From assembly GCA_964390335.1 (NCBI GenBank), contig CAYMHU010000014.1:1-64000 (forward strand): a stretch of DNA of 64,000 nt. Direction: 5' to 3'. This DNA comes from Granulosicoccus sp964390335. Lineage in GTDB: Bacteria > Pseudomonadota > Gammaproteobacteria > Granulosicoccales > Granulosicoccaceae. Shown one piece after another: positions 1 to 8,464 of this stretch (positions within the stretch are counted from its first letter, which is position 1; each line of letters starts with the position of its first letter). A program made the position numbers and the translations under genes. The notes beneath the pieces are model-generated. The model was given only the letters and a program-made list of their open reading frames with translations. It searched no databases and was not told the DNA's origin.

Positions 1-56
1 TAGATCTGCGAATAACTTTCAACACTCAAGTCGGCCAGTTAGGGTCAATTCAGACT

Positions 57-1013
57 TCAAGGTTCTTGTCGCGCGCCAACCAATTGCACACCAAGCGGTC
101 CGCGCGGGATACTCAACTCAAGATATTGTGACGACCTTTGCACATACACCGACACATACTCACCGCGAGCACCTTCACGAGTTGCTCGCTGCAACTCCTG
201 ACCTGTAAAGATTCGTGTGTTGGCATAACTTAAAACAAGGTCGCCCGATTCCATGCCAGCAAGTTGCGCAGCAGAACCATCAATAATGCTATCTATGCGA
301 ACACGATTATTGTCGCCAGAACTGAATAAATAACGATCGTATGCATCGTCACCGAGCTCCGCTCGAATATCCACTCGTTGATCACGTAACTCACGCATAG
401 CATCGCCGAATTCATCCGAACGTCGCCAACCTTCACGCGTTGCCTTATCGATTAGGTCAAGCCTTGATAATTCCCATTGATCGGTGCGTTGCTTTATTTC
501 AGCTGCCACTTGTTGATCAACACCAGAGCCAACAAGTGCTTCATATTGCTGCTCTGAACTGGGGCCACCGAAGTTTCTGAATCGATCTTGTGTTCCCCCG
601 CGACGCGTTGCAACCGCTTCACCTAGCTGCGTTGAATTGCCACTATCACCTTGAGGTAAAAACGCTTCGCCTTCGATACCCGCTGAGCGTTGCTCCTGTA
701 GCGCGATGAGTTCGGCACGCATCACATCGCGTTGCCGAGTGGCTGCGCGTACCTCATCCTGTAATTGATTGATCTGCTCGCGAAGTGCAGTCAGTTCCAA
801 AGCCGCTTTACTGGTACTGTTGGGATCGTTTTGATTTGGGCTGCTTTGTGTAGTGGATGGCGTCGTGGAAGGTGCACTGCCTGGAGCGAGCACACTTACA
901 GCTTTAGCATCGTTCGGCACAATGCGAATGAGCCCGAACGATTGCAGCACAACCGCGCTCGCAATACCTGCAACGAACGTTAATGGAATACCTATAATCC
1001 AGATTTGCTTCAT
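57..1013 (-). CDS. membrane-anchored PDZ-domain protein with short coiled coil
   Basis: A 318-residue protein of unknown specific role. An N-terminal hydrophobic segment (about residues 4-27) looks like an uncleaved signal anchor. A Ser/Thr/Pro/Asn-rich linker follows, then a coiled coil (about 70-112) rich in Leu, Glu and Arg. The C-terminal end (about 235-300) carries a PDZ fold with the usual pattern of a GSAAQLAGMESGDLVL core followed by the beta strand and helix (NTRIFTGQEL). No protease catalytic domain is visible, so it is more likely a periplasmic substrate- or partner-binding protein than an enzyme. It is divergent from the phosphodiesterase gene at 1105, with about 90 bases between the two starts. 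The ribosome-binding site is weak. The PDZ call is solid; the function is unknown. Confidence 0.75.
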   Translation of the reverse strand: MKQIWIIGIPLTFVAGIASAVVLQSFGLIRIVPNDAKAVSVLAPGSAPSTTPSTTQSSPNQNDPNSTSKAALELTALREQINQLQDEVRAATRQRDVMRAELIALQEQRSAGIEGEAFLPQGDSGNSTQLGEAVATRRGGTQDRFRNFGGPSSEQQYEALVGSGVDQQVAAEIKQRTDQWELSRLDLIDKATREGWRRSDEFGDAMRELRDQRVDIRAELGDDAYDRYLFSSGDNNRVRIDSIIDGSAAQLAGMESGDLVLSYANTRIFTGQELQRATREGARGEYVSVYVQRSSQYLELSIPRGPLGVQLVGARQEP

Positions 1014-1104
1014 TGAATTTGCAACCTAGTAACCGCACCAGCAGTGCGTAAGATGGTAGCAAATAAATTCAGTTCAATAGTTAATAACGCTACTCAGGGT
1101 CACC

Positions 1105-1893
1105 ATGACGCCCAACAAGACACAAAATGCACACAATATTCGAATTTTCGCGCACCGGGGCAGCGCCATTGTGGCACCCGAGAACACCGTTCCGGCATTT
1201 GATTTCGCATTACAACATCAAGCTGACGTACTCGAAACGGATGTCAGGCTGAGCCGCGATAATCAGGTTATTGTGACCCATGATGACACCTTAGACAGAA
1301 CGACAAATGGTCACGGCCTGGTGCGCGATCACAATTTACTTGATTTAAAAAAACTGGATGCCGGCTACCGATTTACTGACAGCAACGGAAGACCATCCAA
1401 AAATCAAGGTATACAACTACTCACCTTGCATGAGCTGTTTCAGCAGTACCCTAATGTTGGGATCAATATCGATTTAAAAGACGACGACCCTATAGCTACA
1501 AAAGCCGTGGCCGAAGTGGTTGCAAACTACAGCGAATCACATTGGATTAATGTAGGTAGCTTCTATCCACAGTGCATGCGTCTGTTTCGGCAAATGGCAC
1601 CCAACATTAGCACCGCAGCAACCAAACCAGAAGTGGCCAGACTGCTATTGGGACCAAGACAGTTTCCGCCGCTACCCTATCAGTTGCTGCAAATTCCCTT
1701 ATCTTATTGGGGCATTCCACTGGCACGGCAACGCTTTATTCAAAAAGTGCATGATGCTCATTTGGAAATAGTGCATTGGACGGTAAACGATAAAGACACC
1801 ATGTTGAAACTATTCTCAAGACAGGTGGATGGTGTCGTGACTGATCGAGCCGATATTGCGCTTCACGTGCTGCGAACCCTGGGTTTAAAATAA
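1105..1893 (+). CDS. glycerophosphodiester phosphodiesterase family protein
   Basis: A 262-residue GDPD (GlpQ/UgpQ-type) TIM-barrel enzyme, expected to hydrolyse glycerophosphodiesters to glycerol-3-phosphate and an alcohol. The family signature is complete at the N terminus: AHRG, then PENT, then ETDVRLSRD, then the catalytic THDDTLDRTTNG. Later family motifs are also present: INIDLKDDDP and the C-terminal VHWTVND / DGVVTDRAD. There is no signal peptide, which fits the cytoplasmic UgpQ-like branch. The ATG is preceded by CAGGGT at a suitable distance. The gene converges on the SGNH-protein gene, with a 14-bp tandem repeat and an assembly gap between them. Confidence 0.93.
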   Translation: MTPNKTQNAHNIRIFAHRGSAIVAPENTVPAFDFALQHQADVLETDVRLSRDNQVIVTHDDTLDRTTNGHGLVRDHNLLDLKKLDAGYRFTDSNGRPSKNQGIQLLTLHELFQQYPNVGINIDLKDDDPIATKAVAEVVANYSESHWINVGSFYPQCMRLFRQMAPNISTAATKPEVARLLLGPRQFPPLPYQLLQIPLSYWGIPLARQRFIQKVHDAHLEIVHWTVNDKDTMLKLFSRQVDGVVTDRADIALHVLRTLGLK

Positions 1894-1920
1894 GCTCAAT
1901 TGCATTCGACGTTGCGTTGC

Positions 1921-2122
1921 CTTGATTGGCCCCACTTGATTGGCCCCACTTGATTGGCCCCACTTGATTGGNNNNNNNNNNNNNNNNNNNNNNNNNNNNN
2001 NNNNNNNNNNNNNNNNNNNNNNNNNNNNNNNNNNNNNNNNNNNNNNNNNNNNNNNNNNNNNNNNNNNNNNNCTTGATTGGCCCCACTTGATTGGCCCCAC
2101 TTGATTGGCCCCACTTGATTGG
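1921..2122. repeat. intergenic 14-bp tandem repeat flanking an assembly gap
   Basis: The unit TTGATTGGCCCCAC is repeated without error about 3.6 times on each side of a run of 100 N (51 bases at 1921-1971 and the identical 51 bases at 2072-2122). The array lies between two convergent genes. Apparent open frames through it are repeat artefacts: 14 is not a multiple of 3, so every frame reads the same 14-residue peptide period. The true copy number is unknown because the assembly breaks here. Confidence 0.9.
1972..2071. other. assembly gap (100 N) inside the 14-bp repeat
   Basis: Exactly 100 N, a placeholder length. The 51 bases before and after are the same repeat sequence, so the gap marks an unresolved tandem array of unknown size. 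Confidence 0.95.
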
Positions 2123-2143
2123 GGCAGTTTATACCTCAACGGA

Positions 2144-3124
2144 TTAACCCGATACACAGCGATTTAGATGTTGTTCGAATTCCGCTAAAAATGCCGTTGA
2201 CCATCGCTCGGCACTGTCTTTATCCAGGTGGGAATGATCAATAGTTAATAATCCGGATAGCGCTGGCGTTATCAGCGGCAACTCTAGTCGCTGACTTAGT
2301 TCCTCAGCAAATGCAGTTGGAGTATCGGTTCTTGGTGTTAGCGTCAGAATAACGCACTCGCGGTTTAACCCAAGCCCGTTGATAAACAGCTCGGCAGCAT
2401 GAACCGACTCATCCACCGTATCCAGCAGCGCATCTGATTCTGACACGGGTATGCGCTGGTTTGGTCGGTAGTAATCGGTTAGCCAGTGACCGTTACTGCG
2501 ATCGCGGTATAAGGTTTCCGCAGAACCACGACACAAAAAACGATGCCAGGCACTGGAGTCGTTTTGACACACAGTTTGTTGCCAAACCTGTAAGCGCTGC
2601 TTTTTAGCAAACTCATCATCCAGATTGTCACCCTCTTGTATGACACGTGTAAACGTGCCGTTCATTTCAGATGAGAAGAACGGGTCAATATTAGCAACCA
2701 ACACGCTTGGTTTTAATTGATGCTTTTGCATGATTTCATAGGCAACCGGGCTCTTTGCGCCTTGGCCAAAACCCATGACGTAATGGGTTGTGCCAATGCG
2801 GTTAAAGTACTCTCGCACTGCCTGCGTAGAAAATCCGTATTGTGTGTTGCTATTGCCGACAAACAACACAGCACTTTGTTGTAACGCCTCGGTCACTCCG
2901 GGTTCTGTTTCGCGATACAAGGCGTAGTGTTCGTAGTCGCCATAGCGCGTGTCGTGACAGTAAGCGAGATAATGGTCATCACTGTATCCACCTGCATGGC
3001 AACTGCCAATCCAAGGAAAAAGGTCGGTTCGCTTAAATACAAAAACCAAGCTGCCCACACACACAAAAACCGCGCAAAACCAAATGGCAAATTGTGTTTC
3101 TTTTGGCTGTTGACTGCTACTCAT
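2144..3124 (-). CDS. SGNH-hydrolase-like partner of the MBOAT acyltransferase
   Basis: A 326-residue protein with an N-terminal membrane anchor (about residues 12-30) and a predicted periplasmic domain. The segment LFVGNSNTQYGFS (Ser92) resembles block I of SGNH hydrolases, with GNS in place of GDS. A late DHSHLDKDSAERW segment resembles the Asp-x-x-His block. It starts 19 bases after the stop of the MBOAT gene, so the two are probably co-transcribed. MBOAT plus SGNH/AlgJ-X-like partners are an established arrangement for moving acetyl groups across the membrane onto extracytoplasmic polysaccharides; that role is inferred here from neighbourhood and motifs. The substrate is unknown. Confidence 0.65.
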   Translation of the reverse strand: MSSSQQPKETQFAIWFCAVFVCVGSLVFVFKRTDLFPWIGSCHAGGYSDDHYLAYCHDTRYGDYEHYALYRETEPGVTEALQQSAVLFVGNSNTQYGFSTQAVREYFNRIGTTHYVMGFGQGAKSPVAYEIMQKHQLKPSVLVANIDPFFSSEMNGTFTRVIQEGDNLDDEFAKKQRLQVWQQTVCQNDSSAWHRFLCRGSAETLYRDRSNGHWLTDYYRPNQRIPVSESDALLDTVDESVHAAELFINGLGLNRECVILTLTPRTDTPTAFAEELSQRLELPLITPALSGLLTIDHSHLDKDSAERWSTAFLAEFEQHLNRCVSG

Positions 3125-3143
3125 GCGTTAAGTACTGATGAGT

Positions 3144-5050
3144 TCAAAACTGAAAGTACAGAAACTGACTGGTCACTGTGCTGCCAAAACAGGCATACGC
3201 AGCAACCACACCCATGACAATGGCAAACCCGGTATTCATTCGCCACTCAATCACAGATGACAAGGCTGATGGATGAATCGCGTTAGCATATGCCGGTTCA
3301 TAACGTCGCATTAACTGTAAGGAGTTAGGCATCCACAATGCAATGGCGATGGGTACAATCAATGACACAAACGCAGTTACAGTGCCCACTGAATCAACTT
3401 GTATTTGAGCACCAGCAATAAGGGCCAGGTCACGCAGCGGAGTAAACAAGGGTCCCATATTGGTTAGGGGCTGAAATAAGATGCCAAATTGAGACAAGCT
3501 ATTGGCCAAAGACTCGTGATTATGCAGCCACTCGGCGGGCAATGCCACGCCGTTTAAACCAAACATACCGGCATAGACACGTCCGGCAATATCCAGGTTT
3601 TCAGCGCGAAACAACACCCATGCGAAAATGACTGCTAACAGCGTTAGCAGTTGCGACATACACCGCCCAAAGAACAGCACAACGGTTTGCATAAGCTTTT
3701 CGGTGATTGTTGGTCGGTTCGTGTCATGCTGATTCATATCCGGTTGATTCATATCCNNNNNNNNNNNNNNNNNNNNNNNNNNNNNNNNNNNNNNNNNNNN
3801 NNNNNNNNNNNNNNNNNNNNNNNNNNNNNNNNNNNNNNNNNNNNNNNNNNNNNNNNGGTGATTGTTGGTCGGTTCGTGTCATGCTGATTCATATCCGGTT
3901 GATTCATATCCGGTTGATTCATATCCGGTTGATTCATATCCTGTTGAATCGCTGCGTACGATGCTTGCCACCGATGCAAGCGCGTTGTTGCAAACCAATG
4001 TCGCCACACATGGTTAATCAGTAAGTAAAGTCCATGCAACCCGCCCCACAATACAAATGTCCACCCAGCTCCATGCCATAACCCACCAAGCAACATCACA
4101 ATCATTAGGTTTCTGACTGTGCGATATAACCCATGACGATTTCCGCCAAGTACAAAATACAAGTAATCACGCAGGAAGCGCGATAACGTCATATGCCAAC
4201 GTCGCCAGAAATCGATAATGCTGCTTGCCTTATACGGGGAGTTAAAGTTCATGGGTAAACGAATGCCGAACAAAATAGCTAAGCCCATGGCCATATCGGA
4301 GTAACCAGAGAAATCGAAATACAGTTGCAGGCTATAAGCCAATGCACCAGTCCACGCTTCAAGGAACGTTAACACTTCTCCGTTTGCAGCCATCGTAAAT
4401 ACGGTATCACTATAAGGTGATACTCCATCAGCGATGATGACTTTCTTAAATAAGCCTATGAAAAACAAGCTGCCACCGACAATCAAATTATGCAACCTTA
4501 ATCCCCCAAGCTGGGTAGCAAACTGCGGCAACATTTCTTTATGGTGCACAATCGGACCAGCGATTAGCTGTGGGAAAAACGTAACAAACAATGCATAGCG
4601 CTGAAAGCTGCGTTCAGCCGTCGAGCCTCTGTAGGTATCGACCAAATAGGCGATTTGCTGGAACGTAAAAAACGAGATGGCCAACGGCAGTATGATTCGA
4701 TCAACATGGATTTGAGTCCCCAGCAAGGCATTGCCGGAGTCCACCAGAAAGTTGGCGTACTTAAACCACGCAAGAGCGCCCAGATTGATAACAACACCCA
4801 GCCATAACAGCCACAGACGCCGTGAGCCTTGCGGACGGCCGGCAATCGCCAGACTGAGCGCGTAATTAACCAGCACCGACGTAATAATCAGCAGCAAATA
4901 ACGTGGTTCCCACCACCCGTAGAACACAAGAGAAGCGCCAATCAACGCGCTTATGGCAAGCGATGGGCGGCCAGCTTTGCATAATAAGTGGAACGCGAGC
5001 AAAATCAGCGGCAAAAAGATGAACAAAAATCCGTGTGAATTGAACAGCAT
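3144..5050 (-). CDS. MBOAT-family O-acyltransferase (AlgI-like), interrupted by an assembly gap
   Basis: A polytopic membrane O-acyltransferase. The N-terminal part has many hydrophobic helices and the MBOAT/AlgI motifs: FPQLIAGPI near 159, SLQLYFDFSGYSDMA near 240, FWRRWHMTLS (His286) and GGLWHGAGW (His326, the proposed catalytic His). A run of 100 N at 3757-3856 splits it. The 55 bases on each side of the gap are identical (3702-3756 and 3857-3911), and removing 155 bases joins both halves in one frame of about 583 residues. The join lies in a hydrophilic MNQPD repeat (about 371-391). The C-terminal part (3144-3752) continues with more membrane helices. Forms a unit with the SGNH-like gene downstream. 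Confidence 0.85.
3702..3941. repeat. 15-bp in-frame tandem repeat in the MBOAT gene
   Basis: The + strand unit GATTCATATCCGGTT is repeated about 1.7 times before the gap (3731-3756) and about 3.7 times after it (3886-3941). On the coding strand it encodes the pentapeptide MNQPD, so copy-number change keeps the frame. The 55 bases 3702-3756 recur exactly at 3857-3911. Confidence 0.9.
3757..3856. other. assembly gap (100 N) inside the MBOAT gene
   Basis: Exactly 100 N flanked by an identical 55-base sequence on both sides. This is best read as two contig ends that overlap in a repeat, not as real missing sequence of 100 bases. Confidence 0.95.
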
Positions 5051-5161
5051 TGTGCTGAGCCCGCAATTTGATACGTGGAGTCAAACAAACTCCTGGAACT
5101 ATTTATATCGACTGTAGCCTAAGCTCTTTAACAACGGCTTACTTATTACGGGGACTCAACA

Positions 5162-5719
5162 ATGAATTTTTATGGCTCAACCGCTAACCGCACAATCAAG
5201 GCTTCACAAGATGTGACCCAACACGCAACAAGAAACGCTTTGCATTTCGTTCAGCTGCTAGCTTCCGCGGCTGGAAAAACCAGCCGGTCATTAACGCTGC
5301 TTGCACTTATTTTGTTTACCGGTGCGGCTCATGCAGCGAAAGATCCAGTATACACGCCCCTTTTAAATAATCGAGCAGTAGGTGGCTACGATGTCATATC
5401 GTACTTCACCGAGGATGCTCCTGTTAAAGGTAGCAAACAATTTCAAACCAGCTACATGGGTGCCGATTGGTATTTCGCATCGCAGGGCAATCTGGATACG
5501 TTTCTTGCTGACCCCGGCAAATACGCTCCGCAATACGGTGGTTATTGCGCTTACGCAGCCGCACTCGGTAGTACCGCTAAAGGCGATCCGTTGCAGTACC
5601 ACCTACACGATGGCAAGTTATTCTTGAATATTAACCAAGATATCAAACAGACGTGGTTAGGTGACAAGCTCAACTACATTGAAAAGGCCGATAAAAACTG
5701 GCCTGATCTATTGAACTAA
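5162..5719 (+). CDS. exported YHS-domain protein
   Basis: A 185-residue protein. A rather long N-terminal region precedes a hydrophobic segment (about 42-57) ending in AAHAA, a plausible signal-peptide cleavage site. The mature part is a YHS-type domain: AVGGYDVISYF, GSKQFQTSYMGADWYFAS, NLDTFLADPGKYAPQYGGYCAYA. This pattern is typical of small secreted YHS proteins found near metal or redox genes; the exact ligand is not known. GGGGA sits 7 bases before the ATG. It is convergent with the M48 peptidase gene and no operon partner is evident. Confidence 0.8.
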   Translation: MNFYGSTANRTIKASQDVTQHATRNALHFVQLLASAAGKTSRSLTLLALILFTGAAHAAKDPVYTPLLNNRAVGGYDVISYFTEDAPVKGSKQFQTSYMGADWYFASQGNLDTFLADPGKYAPQYGGYCAYAAALGSTAKGDPLQYHLHDGKLFLNINQDIKQTWLGDKLNYIEKADKNWPDLLN

Positions 5720-5769
5720 GTACAACTACCACAGGAAATCGCGTCCATCGTTAACTGGCTAAACCATAT

Positions 5770-7653
5770 TTACGCAGCAATTGGTGCGGCGGTTGCGATG
5801 GGGTCACACTTAAGAGAAGCAGCGAACAAGTTCAGTAGAGCTTGTTCGTTCTTTGCGATGTGACCATCGGCCTGCGAGATCTCAGCACAGTGTTGCACAA
5901 ACGCTTCGCGTATAGCGCGGGGTTGTACATATAAGGTTTGAAACGCAGCTTCTAACTCATTTACGATATTGGACTCGGTAGCGCTGCGGCGCGTATGAGT
6001 CTCCTTGGTATAACAACTTAGCGCTAGATTAAAGCGCTCATCGTATTTTTCGTGTTCAGTACCCGCCGCCTCAATGATCAAGGACAACAGCAACGCAAAC
6101 TCTTCACCCATGGTGTCGAATGATTTAGAGTGTCGGGCTTCTGCAAGACCAGTTTGCAGACCAGCTAATTTATCCAATACGGGGAACTCAGCATCCAGCT
6201 TGCGTCGAATTAACTGCAATGTAGCGTAGTTCAATAAGGTGAATTCACCTTCCACGGCCAACATTTTCTCCAGGCTCTTCAACAGCTTTTGTCGATTCTC
6301 TAACTGAACCGACTCACACAACACGCTGGTGGCTTTTTCGATTATTTGCAGCTGTTGAGTGTGTAGTTCATTGCTCAGGCTTTCGCGCATTTCCTGAACT
6401 TGATGCGCAAAGAAATTATTGTAAGCAAAACCAATTGCGTCGTAATACGCCGCTTGCTTGTCTTCATTATCACTAACAAAAATAGCGTGTAAGGCGGTTA
6501 AGCAGGCCGCCGGCTCGGCTAACGCCAGACTGAGCTTATCAGACAATTGGGTACTGACAGGTGTAAATTCGGTTGACACAGGTAAGGCAGTACCACCCAA
6601 AGCGGATGTGTAATGTCGCGCTGCGCGAGGCACGGCACATCTGACTTTACTGCGCCGCTTAACTGCAAAATGCGGGTCAATAGTATCAATGCGTTTTTGA
6701 ATGGGCGGATGGGTTGCGTAAACACGCATGAGCCTTTTTTTAATATCGGCAAAATCAAACCCCAATGATTCGGTAGAACCAACATGAAAGCATAAATGAC
6801 TGATTGATTGCGACTGTTTTACCGAGGCTAGCGCATTGCTATCATACTCGTTGATTAATGTCAGTACTGAAGCCAAAGCATGCGGATTGCGTGTGTATTG
6901 CACTGCGCAAGCATCAGCCAAGTATTCGCGATGACGCGAAAACGCGGCCTTCATAACTTGCCCAACAAAGAAAGATGAAAACCCAACGATTCTTAATACA
7001 AAACCGACAATGGCACCCGGTTGTGCTACTAGCTTGCCATCATGCTTAACCATCAATATACGGCCCATATCATCTATGGCATTCAAACCGTTTAACGCGA
7101 CAAGCAAACGCATGTTAAGTGCAACATCGCCTTGCGCAATATGGCCAAACTCGTGAGCAACGATAGCTTTGAGTTCGTCACGATCCGTTAAATCTAAGGC
7201 TCCGCGCGATATGACCAGCACTTCATCACCACCGAACCCGCCAACGACAAACGCATTGACGCTGGATTCGCGTTCCAGAATAAATATCTCGGGTACACTG
7301 CAACCACTGGCAATGGCAACTTCTGAAACGATATCGGTCAGTTGCTTTTCCTGACGTTTCAAGCGTTCGGGCAATGGTGTGGCACCGAAGCGTCGAGCAA
7401 GCGCGGCTCCACCACCGCGCACATCCAAAAATCGGAAAAAAGCACCTGCCAAACACACGGTCCAAACTATCCCAATAAATGCCATTGTTGGCTTTGTTAC
7501 AACAGCGATCTCAAACTGTCTGGACACCGGGAACGCGAGTATTGCTGCACTTAACTGGATAAGCACAGCTGTGCACAACAAAGCCAGAATGAACCCAGCC
7601 AAAATGATGTGCGAGCTCGTTTTCTTGTTGTTCTGTTGAGTGAAAAAGTCCAT
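5770..7653 (-). CDS. M48-family membrane metallopeptidase (HtpX-like)
   Basis: A roughly 627-residue integral-membrane zinc protease. Two N-terminal membrane helices (about 14-40 and 53-75) precede the HEFGH zinc motif (about 167-171) and a downstream SRHREYLADACAV segment whose Glu supplies the third zinc ligand. The C-terminal half (about residues 330-627) is an extra helical region without a recognised motif. I chose the ATG at 7653 because AGGA lies 6 bases upstream; a TTG at 7668 is an alternative. It lies 54 bases downstream of lemA. LemA next to an M48 peptidase is a widespread pairing, which suggests envelope quality control. Confidence 0.88.
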   Translation of the reverse strand: MDFFTQQNNKKTSSHIILAGFILALLCTAVLIQLSAAILAFPVSRQFEIAVVTKPTMAFIGIVWTVCLAGAFFRFLDVRGGGAALARRFGATPLPERLKRQEKQLTDIVSEVAIASGCSVPEIFILERESSVNAFVVGGFGGDEVLVISRGALDLTDRDELKAIVAHEFGHIAQGDVALNMRLLVALNGLNAIDDMGRILMVKHDGKLVAQPGAIVGFVLRIVGFSSFFVGQVMKAAFSRHREYLADACAVQYTRNPHALASVLTLINEYDSNALASVKQSQSISHLCFHVGSTESLGFDFADIKKRLMRVYATHPPIQKRIDTIDPHFAVKRRSKVRCAVPRAARHYTSALGGTALPVSTEFTPVSTQLSDKLSLALAEPAACLTALHAIFVSDNEDKQAAYYDAIGFAYNNFFAHQVQEMRESLSNELHTQQLQIIEKATSVLCESVQLENRQKLLKSLEKMLAVEGEFTLLNYATLQLIRRKLDAEFPVLDKLAGLQTGLAEARHSKSFDTMGEEFALLLSLIIEAAGTEHEKYDERFNLALSCYTKETHTRRSATESNIVNELEAAFQTLYVQPRAIREAFVQHCAEISQADGHIAKNEQALLNLFAASLKCDPIATAAPIAA

Positions 7654-7707
7654 TAACGTTCCTGACAATAATTCCTTATAAATTCCGTGGTACCCATATT
7701 TTCCTGA

Positions 7708-8298
7708 TTACGCAAACGAGACATTAACCGGCTGTTGTACAGCAGAGTCAATGCTTTGGAATAAGTCAGCCTCTTTGAATCCACACGACTTGGCAACGAT
7801 AACCGCTGGAAATTGTTCACACGCGGTGTTGTATCGCATAACCGAATCGCTATAGGCCTGACGTGCGTACGCCACGCGATTTTCAGTGGACGTAAGCTGA
7901 TCGTGTAAATCACGTAACGATTCATCCGCTTTTAGTTCAGGGTAATCTTCCATAACCACATTGAATTTACCCATGGCATCACCCAGTACCTGCTCGGCTT
8001 GCGCTAGCGCGCCAACCAATGAGGAGTCTTCTGGGTTACGTGCTGCTTTTTCACAACAGTCGGATGCGTTGTTACGCGCCTTTACAACTGCAGTCAGGGT
8101 TTCGTTCTCATGTGAAATATATTTTTTTGCAATTTCAATCAGATTAGGAATCAATTCATAGCGACGCTGCAACTGCACATCGATCTGCGAGAACGCATTT
8201 TTGAATTGGTTTCTTCGCGATACCAAACCATTGAATACAACAACTGCATAAATGCCGATAAGGATTAACGCAGTTAACAGAACGCTACCAAGACTCAT
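7708..8298 (-). CDS. lemA: LemA family protein
   Basis: A 196-residue LemA-family protein: one N-terminal membrane helix (about 4-24), then the family signature LVSRRNQFKNAFSQIDVQLQ, the block RRYELIPNLIEIAKKY, and a helical bundle with ENRVAYARQAYSDSVMRYN. The family is membrane-anchored with an exposed helical domain; its biochemical role is not settled. It is immediately upstream of the M48 peptidase on the same strand and likely forms a two-gene unit with it. The 166 bases separating it from the S41 gene contain no clear terminator that I can see. Confidence 0.92.
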   Translation of the reverse strand: MSLGSVLLTALILIGIYAVVVFNGLVSRRNQFKNAFSQIDVQLQRRYELIPNLIEIAKKYISHENETLTAVVKARNNASDCCEKAARNPEDSSLVGALAQAEQVLGDAMGKFNVVMEDYPELKADESLRDLHDQLTSTENRVAYARQAYSDSVMRYNTACEQFPAVIVAKSCGFKEADLFQSIDSAVQQPVNVSFA

Positions 8299-8464
8299 TT
8301 CGACTACCCTTTCACGAATTTCTAGACAAAGTAGCGGCAGATCACAGTTTTGCTTGAAGATAGTAAGGGGCCGTATGACTGCGAACTGGGCTCATTCAGG
8401 CTCAATCTGTGATGCCCATCGCAGAACAGGTTTACGGGAACTTTGAGCGATTCACTCTCAGAGT

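Noticed and set aside
1736..2157. Several open frames on the minus strand through the 14-bp repeat
   Set aside because: They consist almost only of the repeat-encoded 14-residue period and run across the N gap; they have no start signals and no protein-like composition.
3651..4024. Plus-strand open frames across the gap in the MBOAT gene
   Set aside because: They are antisense to a clear membrane enzyme and contain the repeat and Ns.
3144..5050. MBOAT gene as two separate genes or a frameshifted pseudogene
   Set aside because: The split coincides exactly with the N gap, and removing the duplicated 55 bases plus the 100 N restores one frame of normal family length.
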